Source: Rhodococcus sp. KRD162 (GTDB taxonomy: Bacteria; Actinomycetota; Actinomycetes; Mycobacteriales; Mycobacteriaceae). Taken from it: a stretch of DNA of 64,000 nucleotides. Positions 43,988 through 53,363 of this stretch are shown here, in pieces. The DNA lies in assembly GCF_017168335.1 (NCBI RefSeq), contig NZ_JABFAU010000005.1, positions 244,575-308,574 on the forward strand. Direction: 5' to 3'. A program made the translations under genes and the position numbers. Position 1 is the stretch's first letter. Each line of letters starts with the position of its first letter. The notes under the pieces were generated by a model that did not search any database, was not told where the DNA came from, and worked only from the letters and a program-made list of their open reading frames with translations.

Positions 43988-45679
43988 TTACTGTCCACCG
44001 CCGTTCGAGTCCGAGTTAATTGCCTGCTGCTGCTGTTGCTGTTGCTGCTGGTCCATTGTCAGTTCCGGACCCTGTTCGACCATGGGGGACTCCGGCGGAA
44101 CGCTGACGATCTCCTCGCCTGCCAGTTCCTGCTCCTCCTGCGAGGTTCGGGTGGCGAGCACCCAGGTGTCCTTGCTGCCGCCGCCCTGACTCGAGTTGAC
44201 CACCAACGACCCTTCCGGAAGGGCCACTCTGGTCAATCCGCCGGGCAGGACCCACACGTCGTCACCGTCGTTGACCGCGAACGGCCTCAGGTCGACGTGC
44301 CGGGGAACCAATCTGTCGCCGATCTTCGTCGGGACCGTCGAGAGCTGCACGACGGGCTGCGCGATCCAGCCTCGCGGATCTGCGCGCACCTTCTTGCTGA
44401 TCGTCGCCAGTTCCTTCGGCGAAGCATCGGGGCCGAACACGATGCCGTATCCACCGGATCCTTCCACCGGTTTGATGACCAGTTCGTCGATGCGGTCGAG
44501 GACTTGCTCGCACTCGTCGTCGAGCCAACACCGGAAGGTGTCGACGTTGGCGAGCAGCGGCTTCTCGCCCATGTAGTAGTCGATGATCGTGGGAACGTAG
44601 GTGTAGACCAGCTTGTCGTCTCCCACGCCGTTGCCGACGGCACTCGAGATGACGACGTTGCCCGCGCGGGCGGCGTTGACCAGACCGGCCACTCCCAGCA
44701 CCGAATCGGGCCGGAACTGCATGGGGTCGAGGTAATCGTCGTCGATGCGTCGATAGATGACGTCGACCTGGCGCTCGCCCTCGGTGGTTCGCATGTAGAC
44801 GATGTTGTCTCGGCAGAACAGGTCGCGACCCTCGACGAGTTCGACGCCCATCAGCCGGGCGAGCAGCGAGTGCTCGAAATAGGCGGAGTTGGCGACGCCG
44901 GGTGTCAGAACCACCACCGTCGGATCGGCCTCGTTGAGGGCAGCAGCGGAGCGCAGGGCGCGGAGAAGATGCGAGGCGTAGTCGCCGACCGCGCGCACGC
45001 GGTGGCTGGCGAACAGATCAGGAAACACCCGAGCCATGGTGCGACGGTTCTCCATGACGTACGACACTCCCGAGGGAGAACGCAGATTGTCTTCGAGCAC
45101 GCGGAACGTGCCCTGTGCGTCGCGCACCAGGTCGATTCCGGCGACGTGAATGCGAACACCGTTGGGTGGCGTGATGCCGACTGCCTCACGATGGAAGTGT
45201 TCACAGGAGGTGATCAGCCGCTTCGGGACCACACCGTCACGCAGGATCTCCTGTTCTCCGTAGATGTCGGCGAGGAACATCTCGAGCGCTTTGACGCGCT
45301 GCTTGATGCCGCGCTCGAGCCGTGACCACTCTCCCGCGGCGATGACGCGGGGAACCTGGTCGAGCGGAAAGGGACGCTCCTGGCCGGACAGCGAGAACGT
45401 GATGCCCTGGTCGACGAACGCTCGTCCCAGTGCATCAGACCTGGCATCGAGATCCGATGCGTTCGCCGGGGCAAGGGCAGTGTGAATGCCCTTGTACGGG
45501 GTTCTGGTACGACCGTCCACGTCGAACATCTCGTCGAAGGCCAGGCCGTATTTCCCGACGTCGGAGTACCCCCCGAACACGCCGTCGGCCTCCGGTTCGA
45601 CGCGATCCGCGGACTTGGATTTGCTCGCTTTGGCCTTGGTGGTGGCAGTCGCTGCCGATCGCGGACTCATCCTGGTCAT
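43988..45679 (-). CDS. Circularly permuted ATP-grasp type 2 protein
   Basis: 563 residues. Core ATP-grasp features include EHFHREAVGITPPNGVRIHVAGIDLVRD, FRVLEDNLRSPSGVSYVMENR, LTPGVANSAYFEHSLLARLMGVELVEGRDL and LVIKPVEGSGGYGIVFGPDA. Such enzymes form amide bonds using ATP; here probably a small peptide later processed by the transglutaminase gene product. The C terminus carries a run of nine glutamines followed by AINSDSNGGGQ, an unusual low-complexity tail. First gene of the trio. Confidence 0.9.
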   Translation of the reverse strand: MTRMSPRSAATATTKAKASKSKSADRVEPEADGVFGGYSDVGKYGLAFDEMFDVDGRTRTPYKGIHTALAPANASDLDARSDALGRAFVDQGITFSLSGQERPFPLDQVPRVIAAGEWSRLERGIKQRVKALEMFLADIYGEQEILRDGVVPKRLITSCEHFHREAVGITPPNGVRIHVAGIDLVRDAQGTFRVLEDNLRSPSGVSYVMENRRTMARVFPDLFASHRVRAVGDYASHLLRALRSAAALNEADPTVVVLTPGVANSAYFEHSLLARLMGVELVEGRDLFCRDNIVYMRTTEGERQVDVIYRRIDDDYLDPMQFRPDSVLGVAGLVNAARAGNVVISSAVGNGVGDDKLVYTYVPTIIDYYMGEKPLLANVDTFRCWLDDECEQVLDRIDELVIKPVEGSGGYGIVFGPDASPKELATISKKVRADPRGWIAQPVVQLSTVPTKIGDRLVPRHVDLRPFAVNDGDDVWVLPGGLTRVALPEGSLVVNSSQGGGSKDTWVLATRTSQEEQELAGEEIVSVPPESPMVEQGPELTMDQQQQQQQQQAINSDSNGGGQ

Positions 45680-45752
45680 GTTGCTACAGAGACAGTAGTT
45701 AGGCGCGGTAGAAGCGTTAATTTCTTGAAACGCATCCCTAGGAGTATCCGAA

Positions 45753-45782
45753 TTGGGTTCTGACCGGCCGTGCTGGTATTCT
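45753..45782 (+). promoter_or_regulatory. Candidate rpsT promoter
   Basis: TTGGGT (45753-45758) and TATTCT (45777-45782) with an 18-bp spacer, about 100 bp before rpsT. Reasonable matches to the primary-sigma -35 and -10 elements. Confidence 0.45.
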
Positions 45783-45883
45783 CGATCTTCGGCGCAGGGC
45801 TCATCGCTCAGCAGCAGACTTCGGGCATTCCATCATGGATCGCCCTGACCGGAATACCGACGAAGACGACAAGGATTTTACGC

Positions 45884-46144
45884 GTGGCCAATATCAAGTC
45901 CCAGAAGAAGCGGATTCTCACCAACGAGCGTGCGCGTCTGCGCAACCAGTCGGTGAAGTCCTCCCTTCGTACCGTCATCCGCTCGTTCCGCGAGGCACAG
46001 GCTGCGGGCGACAAGGACAAGGCTTCCGAGATCCTCCTCGACGCAGGCCGCAAGCTCGACAAGGCCGCAAGCAAGGGCGTCATCCACAAGAACCAGGCCG
46101 CCAACAAGAAGTCGGCACTGGCACTGGCAGTCAACAAGCTCTGA
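45884..46144 (+). CDS. rpsT: 30S ribosomal protein S20
   Basis: 86-residue basic helical protein that binds 16S rRNA early in 30S assembly. Starts [21 protein letters not shown] and ends with [23 protein letters not shown], both typical. GTG start at 45884 with AAGGA about 10 nt upstream. Monocistronic, divergent from the ATP-grasp gene and followed by a strong hairpin. Confidence 0.96.
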   Translation: MANIKSQKKRILTNERARLRNQSVKSSLRTVIRSFREAQAAGDKDKASEILLDAGRKLDKAASKGVIHKNQAANKKSALALAVNKL

Positions 46145-46158
46145 TACACCACTGAGCT

Positions 46159-46200
46159 CGACAGAGCCCGCTGCATCCTCGGATGCAGCGGGCTCTGTCG
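46159..46200 (+). terminator. rpsT terminator hairpin
   Basis: Perfect 20-bp inverted repeat (46159-46178 and 46181-46200, starting CGACAGAGCCCGCTGC) with a minimal loop. Part of the right arm (GGGCTCTGTCGTGTGT) is repeated about 30 bp later. Confidence 0.85.
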
Positions 46201-46265
46201 TGTGTGGGGCCTGAAGTGTGGGGCTCTGTCGTGTGTAGGCCTGTCCTGGACGAGTCTGGGGCGAC

Positions 46266-47234
46266 CTACCGCCCCAACGCCGCCACCTCGGCAACTGCTT
46301 TCTCCACGGCGTAGTCCGCATCCGCCGCCTGACCTTTGACGTCGGCGTTCAGTTGCGCCACCACCCGCAGCGCCTGCGCGATGGACCGGCCGTTCCAGCC
46401 ACGTGCCTGACCCTGCGCCTTCTTGATCTTCCACGGCGGCATGCCCAGTTCGCCGGCCATGCGGAACGGGTCTCCGCGGCCCGCCGATCCCACGAGCGCG
46501 ATAGTGCGCACGGCATCGGCCAGTGCGTCCGCGAGCAGGACATGCGCGACGCCCCGATGCATCGCCCACCGCACCGCCTCGAGAGCGCCCGCCCGATCAC
46601 CGATGACGGCTTTGTCGGCAACATCGAATCCGGATACCTCGGCCTTGCCCGAGTAGTACCGACGCACCGCAGCCAGATCCACCTTGCCTCCGGTATCGGA
46701 GACCAACTGCGAACAGGCAGAAGCCAATTCGCGGAGCTCACTACCGACCGCCTCGACGACGGCCTCCATCACCTCGCCGCTGACGCGAACGTCGGCAGCA
46801 CGAAATTCACCGCGCACGAAGTCGATGCGCTCGGCGGGTTTGGTGAGCTTGGCGCACTCGTGCACCTGTGCGCCACACTTCTGCAACGCCCCGACCATGG
46901 CCTTCGCCCGACCGCCGCCGGAATGCATGACCACCACCACTGCGCCCTCGGGCGGATCGGTGGCTGCATCGAGGACGAGAGCAACTGCGTCCTTACCCGC
47001 CTCGGCCGCGGCCTCCAGAACGACGACGCGGTCCTCTGCGAACAGCGACGGGCTGAGCAGTTCGGCGAGTTCCGGGGCACTCACGTCGCCGGTCCGCAGC
47101 CGCGTGACCGGAAGGTCCTCCCCCGGAATCGCTGCATTCGCTCGCACCTGAGCCACGATCGCCGCTACCGCGCGGTCCATCAGAAGCTCCTCGTCGCCGA
47201 GAACCAGATGCAGAGGTGCCACACTCGAAGTCAC
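46266..47234 (-). CDS. holA: DNA polymerase III subunit delta
   Basis: Clamp-loader subunit that opens the beta clamp. About 322 residues: N-terminal [18 protein letters not shown], acidic [15 protein letters not shown], a central AAA-like region and the C-terminal helical collar ([37 protein letters not shown]). GTG at 47234 gives the family-like N terminus; ATG at 47273 and GTG at 47315 are possible longer starts. Follows comEC on the same strand. Confidence 0.93.
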   Translation of the reverse strand: MTSSVAPLHLVLGDEELLMDRAVAAIVAQVRANAAIPGEDLPVTRLRTGDVSAPELAELLSPSLFAEDRVVVLEAAAEAGKDAVALVLDAATDPPEGAVVVVMHSGGGRAKAMVGALQKCGAQVHECAKLTKPAERIDFVRGEFRAADVRVSGEVMEAVVEAVGSELRELASACSQLVSDTGGKVDLAAVRRYYSGKAEVSGFDVADKAVIGDRAGALEAVRWAMHRGVAHVLLADALADAVRTIALVGSAGRGDPFRMAGELGMPPWKIKKAQGQARGWNGRSIAQALRVVAQLNADVKGQAADADYAVEKAVAEVAALGR

Positions 47235-47310
47235 ACCCGTGATCGTGCCATGAGGGGCCGACAGCTCGGGCATCCGCTTCCCACCGACCGCTCCCACATC
47301 CCGGGCGTTC

Positions 47311-47351
47311 ACCACAGCCCGAGCATCACCACAGCCCGAGCATCACCACAG
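47311..47351. repeat. 17-bp tandem duplication across the comEC stop codon
   Basis: ACCACAGCCCGAGCATC occurs at 47311-47327 and 47328-47344, with a partial third copy to 47351. The comEC stop (47343-47345) lies in it. Probably a replication-slippage product. Confidence 0.7.
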
Positions 47352-48935
47352 CAATGCCGCGGCCCACCAGGCCAGGGCTGCCAGCGCCACCCCGGCGGCA
47401 ATCCACCGAAACGCCCGCACCCGCAGAGCCGCCAGCAGCGCTGCGGTGCCGAGCACCGTCGATGCCGCACCCATCGGTCCGTCCGGGGTGCCGACGCTCG
47501 CGGCAGGCACCGACGCGGCCTTCTCGGCCACCGCGATCAACCACCACAGCGGAGCCGACGCCAACTGCGCTGTCCACTCTGCGGCGGTGGTGCTCACGGT
47601 GGCGATCACGGCGGTCACAATTCCCACCACGGTGATCGGGGCGACAACCGGGGCCACCACCACGTTGGCTGCAACGCCCACGAGGCTGAGGGTTCCCGCC
47701 ATGGCCGCGATCACCGGTGCAGTCACCGCGTGCGCCGCCGCGGCCACCGCAACCACCTCCGCGGCCGTTCGCGGCCAGCCGCGAGCACGCAGCCAGTCGA
47801 CCCAGATCGGCGCGAGCAGCACGAGCCCGGCGGTGGCGAACACCGACAGTACGAAACCGACGTCCACCGCCAGCCTCGGCCACCATGCGAGCAAACCCAG
47901 CACCGCTCCGCACAGCGCCGGGACTGCTTGCCTGCGCCTACCGGTGACGAGCGCCAACAAGCCGATCGAGCCCATCACCGCCGCGCGCAGCACACTCGGC
48001 GACGGCCGAGCCACGATCACGAACGCAAGCAGCACGACGAACGCAACTGCGACCGTCGCCCGCGGACCGATCCCGAGGCCGCGCAAGACCAACAGCACCG
48101 CGCCGACCAGAATGGAAAAGTTTGCGCCCGACACCGCCGTCAAATGCGTCAGCCCGGCCGCTCGGAAGTTCTCGACCACCGACTCGTCCATCATCGAAAC
48201 ATCCCCGACCACGAGACCGGGCAGCAACCCTGCACGATCCGGCGGCATCGAATTCTGCGCCACCGCAGCCAAATTCGCTCTGAACGCGCCGGCAGCAGCC
48301 GAGATCGCCCCTGGCTCGTCTACGGTGACGGGCGGGGCCGATGTGCGGATCACCGCCACGCTCATGTCCGGTCGAGTGGGCACACCCAGCCTGCCTCGAA
48401 CGGTGACCTCCTGTCCGGGCAGCAGCGACAACCAACTCGACTCCGGTGCGATGATCGACACCCGTCCCCCGACATACAGCGCGTCGCCGCCAACGTCGAC
48501 GCGAGTGAGTTCGGCCTTCACCAGCACCATCGAGGGCCCCGCCGACGACAAGCGACGTGGATCCTCCTCCAGCCGCACCGATGCGGTGATCCAGGCACGG
48601 TCCTCCGCGGCCGCGGCCACGGGATGGAGTGCAATCGCGCGCATCTGAAGCCAGATGGCTGCGCCGAAGCACAGCGCGAGCACGATCACCGCGGCCACGC
48701 CCGCCCCGCTGGGTCCCGTGACCGCCCGTCGCGTCGACACCAGACGCAGGGCCGTCGATCCGAGTAGTACCACCATGATCGTCGCGGCGGTCGCGATCAC
48801 CGCCGCACCGGGTCCATCGAGGATTCCGACTGCCGTGATCGCCCAGCACACCACGGCAACCGGAATCAGTCGAACATCGAAGGGAGCACTGTCCTCGGTC
48901 TGCGCGATACCGGGCGGCGCGCCGTCCGTCTTCAT
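47343..48935 (-). CDS. comEC: ComEC/Rec2 family DNA-uptake channel protein
   Basis: 530-residue polytopic membrane protein: N-terminal helices, an OB-like extracellular domain (VRLEEDPRRLSSAG...VTVRGRL), and the competence domain with PDRAGLLPGLVVGD, LTHLTAVSGANFSILVGA and many helices. The C-terminal beta-lactamase-like domain of full-length ComEC is absent. ATG overlaps comEA (ATGA). Pairing with ComEA suggests DNA import, though competence has not been shown in most relatives. Confidence 0.92.
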   Translation of the reverse strand: MKTDGAPPGIAQTEDSAPFDVRLIPVAVVCWAITAVGILDGPGAAVIATAATIMVVLLGSTALRLVSTRRAVTGPSGAGVAAVIVLALCFGAAIWLQMRAIALHPVAAAAEDRAWITASVRLEEDPRRLSSAGPSMVLVKAELTRVDVGGDALYVGGRVSIIAPESSWLSLLPGQEVTVRGRLGVPTRPDMSVAVIRTSAPPVTVDEPGAISAAAGAFRANLAAVAQNSMPPDRAGLLPGLVVGDVSMMDESVVENFRAAGLTHLTAVSGANFSILVGAVLLVLRGLGIGPRATVAVAFVVLLAFVIVARPSPSVLRAAVMGSIGLLALVTGRRRQAVPALCGAVLGLLAWWPRLAVDVGFVLSVFATAGLVLLAPIWVDWLRARGWPRTAAEVVAVAAAAHAVTAPVIAAMAGTLSLVGVAANVVVAPVVAPITVVGIVTAVIATVSTTAAEWTAQLASAPLWWLIAVAEKAASVPAASVGTPDGPMGAASTVLGTAALLAALRVRAFRWIAAGVALAALAWWAAALLW

Positions 48936-49813
48936 CCGACGTGCACCAGATCGCGGATCTTCGCCAGCCTGCCGGGCCCGATGCCGTCCACTTCGGCGAG
49001 CTGATCCACAGTGGCGAAGCGGCCGTTGATCTCTCGCCACCGCACGATCGATGTCGCGGTCACCGGACCGACACCGGGCAGCGCGTCCAGTTCGGGGACA
49101 CTAGCGGCGTTGAGATCGACCGTGCCGACATCCGCGGATCCCGCCGCAGTATCGGCCGACGCCGCACCGGTGTCGGTAGTGAGGCTCTGCGCCGATGTCG
49201 TGCTGCTCACAGGTGGGCCTGCTTCCGGTGGCACGAGTCCGATGACGATCTGGTCTCCGTCGGCTACTCGCGCGGCCATGTTCAGTGCCAGCAGATCGGC
49301 ACCTTCCACGGGTCCACCGGCAGCAGCCAACGCGTCGGCCAGCCGCGAACCGGGTTGCAGCCTGACCAGACCGGGGTTCGACACCAAACCCACGACGCTG
49401 ACGACCAGCTCCATCTCGACGGTGGCGTCCGGTGCCGACGTGACCAAGGGGTCCGCCGTATCGGCGGTCACCACAGCCAGCGGTGGCACCGGGGCAGCCC
49501 TCGGCGAGTCTCGAAACACTGCACCGGCCGCGAGCAGGACGACGAAGACTCCGGCCACCGCCAATGCGATCGCGCCATGACGTCCTGGGTCCACGCGGGC
49601 CGAGCGCCATCGCTGTGGGAGTACCGATGACAACAACGAGCCCGGTCGATGCGAATCCGGCAACAGCCAATCCGGAGTCGCGGCCGCACCGTCGGGGGTC
49701 CGATCTTCCCCCTCTCCGCGATCGGGCAACCCGCTCTCGTGTACCACAGCGGGCTGCCTTCGCGCGGCAGTCAATCGCGCCACAGTGTGCGCCCGATTCT
49801 CGTCACCGCCCAT
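48932..49813 (-). CDS. comEA: ComEA family helix-hairpin-helix DNA-binding protein
   Basis: 293 residues: a polar N-terminal region, one membrane anchor (about 78-100, GAIALAVAGVFVVLLAAGAVF), an SLBB domain (VSVVGLVSNPGLVRLQPGSRLADALAAAGG), a Thr/Ser-rich linker and two HhH motifs at the C terminus (LDALPGVGPVTATSIV, VDGIGPGRLAKI). It should capture DNA outside the membrane and hand it to ComEC. Confidence 0.93.
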   Translation of the reverse strand: MGGDENRAHTVARLTAARRQPAVVHESGLPDRGEGEDRTPDGAAATPDWLLPDSHRPGSLLSSVLPQRWRSARVDPGRHGAIALAVAGVFVVLLAAGAVFRDSPRAAPVPPLAVVTADTADPLVTSAPDATVEMELVVSVVGLVSNPGLVRLQPGSRLADALAAAGGPVEGADLLALNMAARVADGDQIVIGLVPPEAGPPVSSTTSAQSLTTDTGAASADTAAGSADVGTVDLNAASVPELDALPGVGPVTATSIVRWREINGRFATVDQLAEVDGIGPGRLAKIRDLVHVG

Positions 49814-49922
49814 GTATCAGGACGCTAGGGCTCGCACGTCGACTCCCGGGACGATGACGCTGGTCGCGAATTGCCCTGTGCACAAACCTGTTGCCTGTGG
49901 ATGAGCCGCCCGGTCGGTGCTG

Positions 49923-50771
49923 CTATCGACGTGCCGGTGCGACGACGACGCCGACCGCGCCCGGCCCGACGTGAGCTCCCAGCACAGCCCCGAAGGGATA
50001 CACCGCGATGCTGGTGGACAGCGGAATTCGGGCGGACAACATGGCGGCGACGTTCTCGGCGCGCTCCGCGCACTGCATGTGGTGCACCGCGAGCGCTACC
50101 CCCGCCTCGGACCCCACCTCGGCCGCTGCAGCGACGGCTGCATCGACGAGCTTGTTCATGGCCTTGGAGGAAGTCCGCGCCTTCTCCCGCAACACGAGGG
50201 TGCCCTCGCTGATGTGCAGCACCGGTTTCATTGCCAGTGCCGTCCCGAGGAGCGCTGCGGCAGTACCGATCCGACCGCCGCGTCGAAGATGGTCGAGGCG
50301 ATCGACGACGATGAAACACCGCGAGGTCGTCGCCGCGGAGACGGCCTCGTGGTACACAGAATCCAGATCCGCTCCCCCGGCGGCCGACTCGGCAGCATTG
50401 AGCACTGCGAAGCCCAACCCCATTCCCGCAGAAGCAGAATCGACCACCCGGATGGCAGATCCCACCTGCTCGGCGGCCTGACGCGCGGCCTCCCACGTGC
50501 TCGACAATCCGCGCGAGATGTGCAGCGCCACAACGCCGGCCCCACGACTTCGGTCGAGAGCGGCGGCGTACACCTCGGCCAGTTCGCCCGGCGACGCGCC
50601 CGCAGTGGTCACCGGCTTACCCGAAGTGGAGTCGTCAGGGATCTCGTCGACACCCTCTCGATGGTCGACGCCGTCGACCAACACGTGCAGGGGCACCACG
50701 GATATTCCGTGCTCGGCAGCGAGTGTGGACGGCAGGCATGCCGAGGAGTCGGTGACGACGACTACGGTCAT
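49923..50771 (-). CDS. DegV family fatty-acid-binding protein
   Basis: 282 residues with the DegV N terminus [13 protein letters not shown], fatty-acid headgroup residues in [30 protein letters not shown], and [30 protein letters not shown]. Members present acyl chains to fatty acid kinase or other enzymes. ATG overlaps the stop of the acyltransferase gene (ATGA), hinting at a shared acyl-lipid role. Confidence 0.92.
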   Translation of the reverse strand: MTVVVVTDSSACLPSTLAAEHGISVVPLHVLVDGVDHREGVDEIPDDSTSGKPVTTAGASPGELAEVYAAALDRSRGAGVVALHISRGLSSTWEAARQAAEQVGSAIRVVDSASAGMGLGFAVLNAAESAAGGADLDSVYHEAVSAATTSRCFIVVDRLDHLRRGGRIGTAAALLGTALAMKPVLHISEGTLVLREKARTSSKAMNKLVDAAVAAAAEVGSEAGVALAVHHMQCAERAENVAAMLSARIPLSTSIAVYPFGAVLGAHVGPGAVGVVVAPARR

Positions 50772-51520
50772 CGCTTCGGAATCGTCGCGGACGCAGCCAC
50801 GGGGCGCAGGGCCTCGAGCATCGCTTCTGCCACTGCCACGTGCGCGTCCCACCCCCAGTGAATACCGTCGGGATTCGCGTTCTCGGAGTCGATGTTCGGG
50901 CGCACAGCGTCCGCGAGATCGACCATGGGAACATTGTTGTCCGTGCTCCACGAACGTAATGCACGTACTGCAGGTTCTCGGCCCGAGTGCACTCTTCCGT
51001 AGGCATCGCAGCGGTGCACCGACGGGTAGGTGCCGACGACGGCGAGGTCTGGACGCACGTAGGCCAACGCTGCCCTGGTCTGCTCCAGATAGTCGACGCT
51101 CAGCCGCGGCGGCAGTGCAACGGGCCACCCCAGATGCGAGAGAACAGGTTGCACCGCTTGGTATCCCGCGCGAACTACGCGCCGGAGAGCAGGCGGTCTG
51201 ATGTACCTGATCTGCTCTCGCAGCGCGGTGGGCAAGGGCGACGGAAGCGAGTCCATCCCGCCGATCGCGAGGACGACGGCACCGGCACGGGGAATGGCGG
51301 CCCAGACCCGCGGGTCCTGAGTCAGTGCCCACCACGCGTCACGACTGGTCCACCCGATCCGCGCAACCAGCTCCACCGTCCAACCCAGTTCTGCGGCAAC
51401 AAGATTGGGCCACAGGCGTGGATCGTCGACGGGTAGACCGCCCTCTGGCCCGTAGTAGCTCAGCGAATCTGCGAGCACGAGCAGTGTGGGCTGGTTCCCA
51501 GTCGCGTCAGAGGACGTCAC
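50768..51520 (-). CDS. octT: SGNH-hydrolase-fold octanoyltransferase (OctT-like)
   Basis: 250-residue SGNH/GDSL-fold protein: [16 protein letters not shown] (nucleophile Ser in block I), [13 protein letters not shown], and the C-terminal [12 protein letters not shown] with Asp and His. The orthologue Rv2418c transfers octanoate to diglucosylglycerate in methylglucose lipopolysaccharide synthesis, and gpgP next door supplies the pathway. GTG at 51520 overlaps gpgP by 14 bp and matches the expected length; ATG 51541 and a start at 51589 are alternatives. Confidence 0.82.
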   Translation of the reverse strand: MTSSDATGNQPTLLVLADSLSYYGPEGGLPVDDPRLWPNLVAAELGWTVELVARIGWTSRDAWWALTQDPRVWAAIPRAGAVVLAIGGMDSLPSPLPTALREQIRYIRPPALRRVVRAGYQAVQPVLSHLGWPVALPPRLSVDYLEQTRAALAYVRPDLAVVGTYPSVHRCDAYGRVHSGREPAVRALRSWSTDNNVPMVDLADAVRPNIDSENANPDGIHWGWDAHVAVAEAMLEALRPVAASATIPKR

Positions 51521-52160
51521 TGGCCACTCGCGCCGAAGCATTCCACACGTCGAGACGCCACGACGGTGCGTCACCGGCTCCGTGCGCACCGAGCTGTACC
51601 CAGCTGGTGTTGGCCAGTCCGCCGAGCACCGGCCATCGATCGGTCGGCAGATCGAGCAGTGCCGCGGTCAGTGCCGCGATCAAGCCTCCGTGTGCGACGA
51701 GCACCACTGGCTGTGCGCTGCCGTCTGCGCCCCACTCGGGGACACTGCTCAGGAGCTCGCGAACCAGGGGAACACTGCGGGCGGCGACGTCGAGTCGGCT
51801 CTCTCCGCCAGGTGGGGCGATGGTGGCGTCGGCGCGCCAGGCCGGGCGCGCACCGGGCGCGATGGCGTCGACCTCGGTGTGGGTCAGTCCCTGCCATTGA
51901 CCGAGATGAGTTTCGCGCAGACGCTCGTCCGTCGTCACCGGCACCTGTGCGGCGTCCCCGAGAGCCACCGCCGTGTCGAGGGCACGCTTGAGGTCGGAGG
52001 AGACGATCCGGATCGGCTCACGCGTCGCCAGTTCCGTGGCAGCTGTCTTCGCTTGAGTTCGACCGAGCTCGGTGAGATCGGTGTCGAGCTGGCCCTGCAT
52101 CCGGTCGGTGGCGTTGTACTCCGTCTGCCCGTGCCGCAGCAGGATGAGTCGTCTGATCAT
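51507..52160 (-). CDS. gpgP: Glucosyl-3-phosphoglycerate phosphatase (histidine phosphatase family)
   Basis: 217-residue phosphatase with [19 protein letters not shown] (phospho-His), the second His in [13 protein letters not shown] and Arg/Glu residues of the family ([12 protein letters not shown]). In mycobacteria GpgP (Rv2419c) dephosphorylates glucosyl-3-phosphoglycerate for methylglucose polysaccharide synthesis. ATGA overlap with rsfS sets the start at 52160. Confidence 0.88.
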   Translation of the reverse strand: MIRRLILLRHGQTEYNATDRMQGQLDTDLTELGRTQAKTAATELATREPIRIVSSDLKRALDTAVALGDAAQVPVTTDERLRETHLGQWQGLTHTEVDAIAPGARPAWRADATIAPPGGESRLDVAARSVPLVRELLSSVPEWGADGSAQPVVLVAHGGLIAALTAALLDLPTDRWPVLGGLANTSWVQLGAHGAGDAPSWRLDVWNASARVASDVL

Positions 52161-52546
52161 TGCTCCGGTTCTTCGGTCGGATGCTGCCCGAGGCCGGGAA
52201 CCTCGATGGTCGGGCAGTCCTTCCACAGCCGCTCGAGTGCGTAGAAGTTGCGCTCGTCGTTGTGCTGGACGTGCACGACGATGTCGGAGTAGTCCAGCAG
52301 CGCCCAGCGACCTTCCCTCGTACCCTCGCGACGAATCGGCTTGTGACCGGCCTCACGGAGCTGATCTTCGATGTTCTCCACGATCGAGTTGACCTGACGC
52401 TCGTTGGGTGCGGAGGCGATCACGAAGCAGTCGGTGATGTAGAGCTGGTCGGAGACGTCGAGAATCACCACGTCGCCGGCCAGCTTGTCGTCGGCTGCGA
52501 GCGCGGCGATACGCGCCATTTCGGCGGCTTCGGCTGTTGCAGTCAC
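52157..52546 (-). CDS. rsfS: Ribosomal silencing factor RsfS
   Basis: 129-residue protein that binds ribosomal protein L14 and blocks subunit joining during slow growth. Typical segments are [51 protein letters not shown] and [13 protein letters not shown] start overlaps the nadD stop (GTGA). The C terminus ([12 protein letters not shown]) is a short acidic tail. Confidence 0.95.
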   Translation of the reverse strand: MTATAEAAEMARIAALAADDKLAGDVVILDVSDQLYITDCFVIASAPNERQVNSIVENIEDQLREAGHKPIRREGTREGRWALLDYSDIVVHVQHNDERNFYALERLWKDCPTIEVPGLGQHPTEEPEQ

Positions 52547-53358
52547 TTGGGTGTACTCCCACTCGATTGGTTCGGATTCTCGGTCATTGCGCTGGTGACC
52601 GGTCCTTCCGGTTGCTTCTTCTGAGGTGCAGGCTCCGACATGGTGACGGAGCCGTCGAGGCGTTGCGCGCCTCGTGGTCGATAGAGATTTCTCTTCGAGA
52701 TGTATTGCACGACGCCGTCCGGCACGAGATACCAGACGGGTCGATTCTCTCCGGCTCGAATTCGACAGTCCGTCGACGATATCGCGAGTGCCGGGATTTC
52801 CATCAATGTGAGGATGTCGGCAGGTAACGATCGAAGATGGTTGGCCAGATGTTCGACGCCGAGCTCGAACCCCGGACGCGAGACTCCCACGAACTTGGCG
52901 AGCTCGAACAGCTCCTCCCAGCTCTGCCACGTCAGAATCGATCCCAGGGCGTCCGCGCCGGTGATGAAGAACAACTCCGCGTTGGGATGCTGCGCCCGAA
53001 GATCACGCAGGGTGTCGACGGTGTACGTCGACTTCTCTCGGTCGACGTCCACGCGACTGACCGAGAATCGCGGATTGGACGCGGTCGCGATGACCGTCAT
53101 CAGGTAACGGTCCTCCGCCGGGCTGACCGTCTTGCCTTCCTTCTGCCACGGGTTTCCGGTGGGGACGAAGATCACCTCGTCCAGGCCGAACTTGTTCGCC
53201 ACTTCGCTGGCGGCGACGAGGTGCCCGTGGTGAATGGGGTCGAAAGTGCCGCCCATCACGCCGAGACGGCGAGCGGGCCGCCTGTTCGTTTCGGCGTCGG
53301 AGTCGGGTTCGCGCTGCACAACCGCCGATTCTACGGCCGAGACGCAGCCGTCCGTCAC
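52543..53358 (-). CDS. nadD: Nicotinate-nucleotide adenylyltransferase
   Basis: Adenylates nicotinate mononucleotide in NAD synthesis. Core [23 protein letters not shown] (GGTFDPxHxGH motif), [22 protein letters not shown] and ISSTDCRIR. The core is followed by about 40 extra residues ([20 protein letters not shown] onward) absent from the mycobacterial enzyme as I recall it. Start uncertain: GTG 53358 sits just after the VWA stop; GTG 53316 or ATG 53256 are possible. Coupled to rsfS and gpgP downstream. Confidence 0.93.
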   Translation of the reverse strand: MTDGCVSAVESAVVQREPDSDAETNRRPARRLGVMGGTFDPIHHGHLVAASEVANKFGLDEVIFVPTGNPWQKEGKTVSPAEDRYLMTVIATASNPRFSVSRVDVDREKSTYTVDTLRDLRAQHPNAELFFITGADALGSILTWQSWEELFELAKFVGVSRPGFELGVEHLANHLRSLPADILTLMEIPALAISSTDCRIRAGENRPVWYLVPDGVVQYISKRNLYRPRGAQRLDGSVTMSEPAPQKKQPEGPVTSAMTENPNQSSGSTPK

Positions 53359-53363
53359 ACCCC

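Noticed and set aside
43995-44060. Sequencing or repeat-expansion artefact in the CAG/CAA run of the ATP-grasp gene
   Set aside because: The run mixes CAG and CAA codons, stays in frame and ends in a normal stop, so it is taken as real coding sequence.
43085-48767. Very long open frames on the opposite strand of the ATP-grasp trio and of holA-comEC (up to about 800 codons)
   Set aside because: They lie antisense to well-identified genes, have Arg/His/Pro-rich translations without recognisable domains, and follow from the high GC bias of the real codons.
49814-49922. Attachment site or promoter between comEA and the DegV gene
   Set aside because: The 109 bp show no repeats, hairpin or clear promoter elements.
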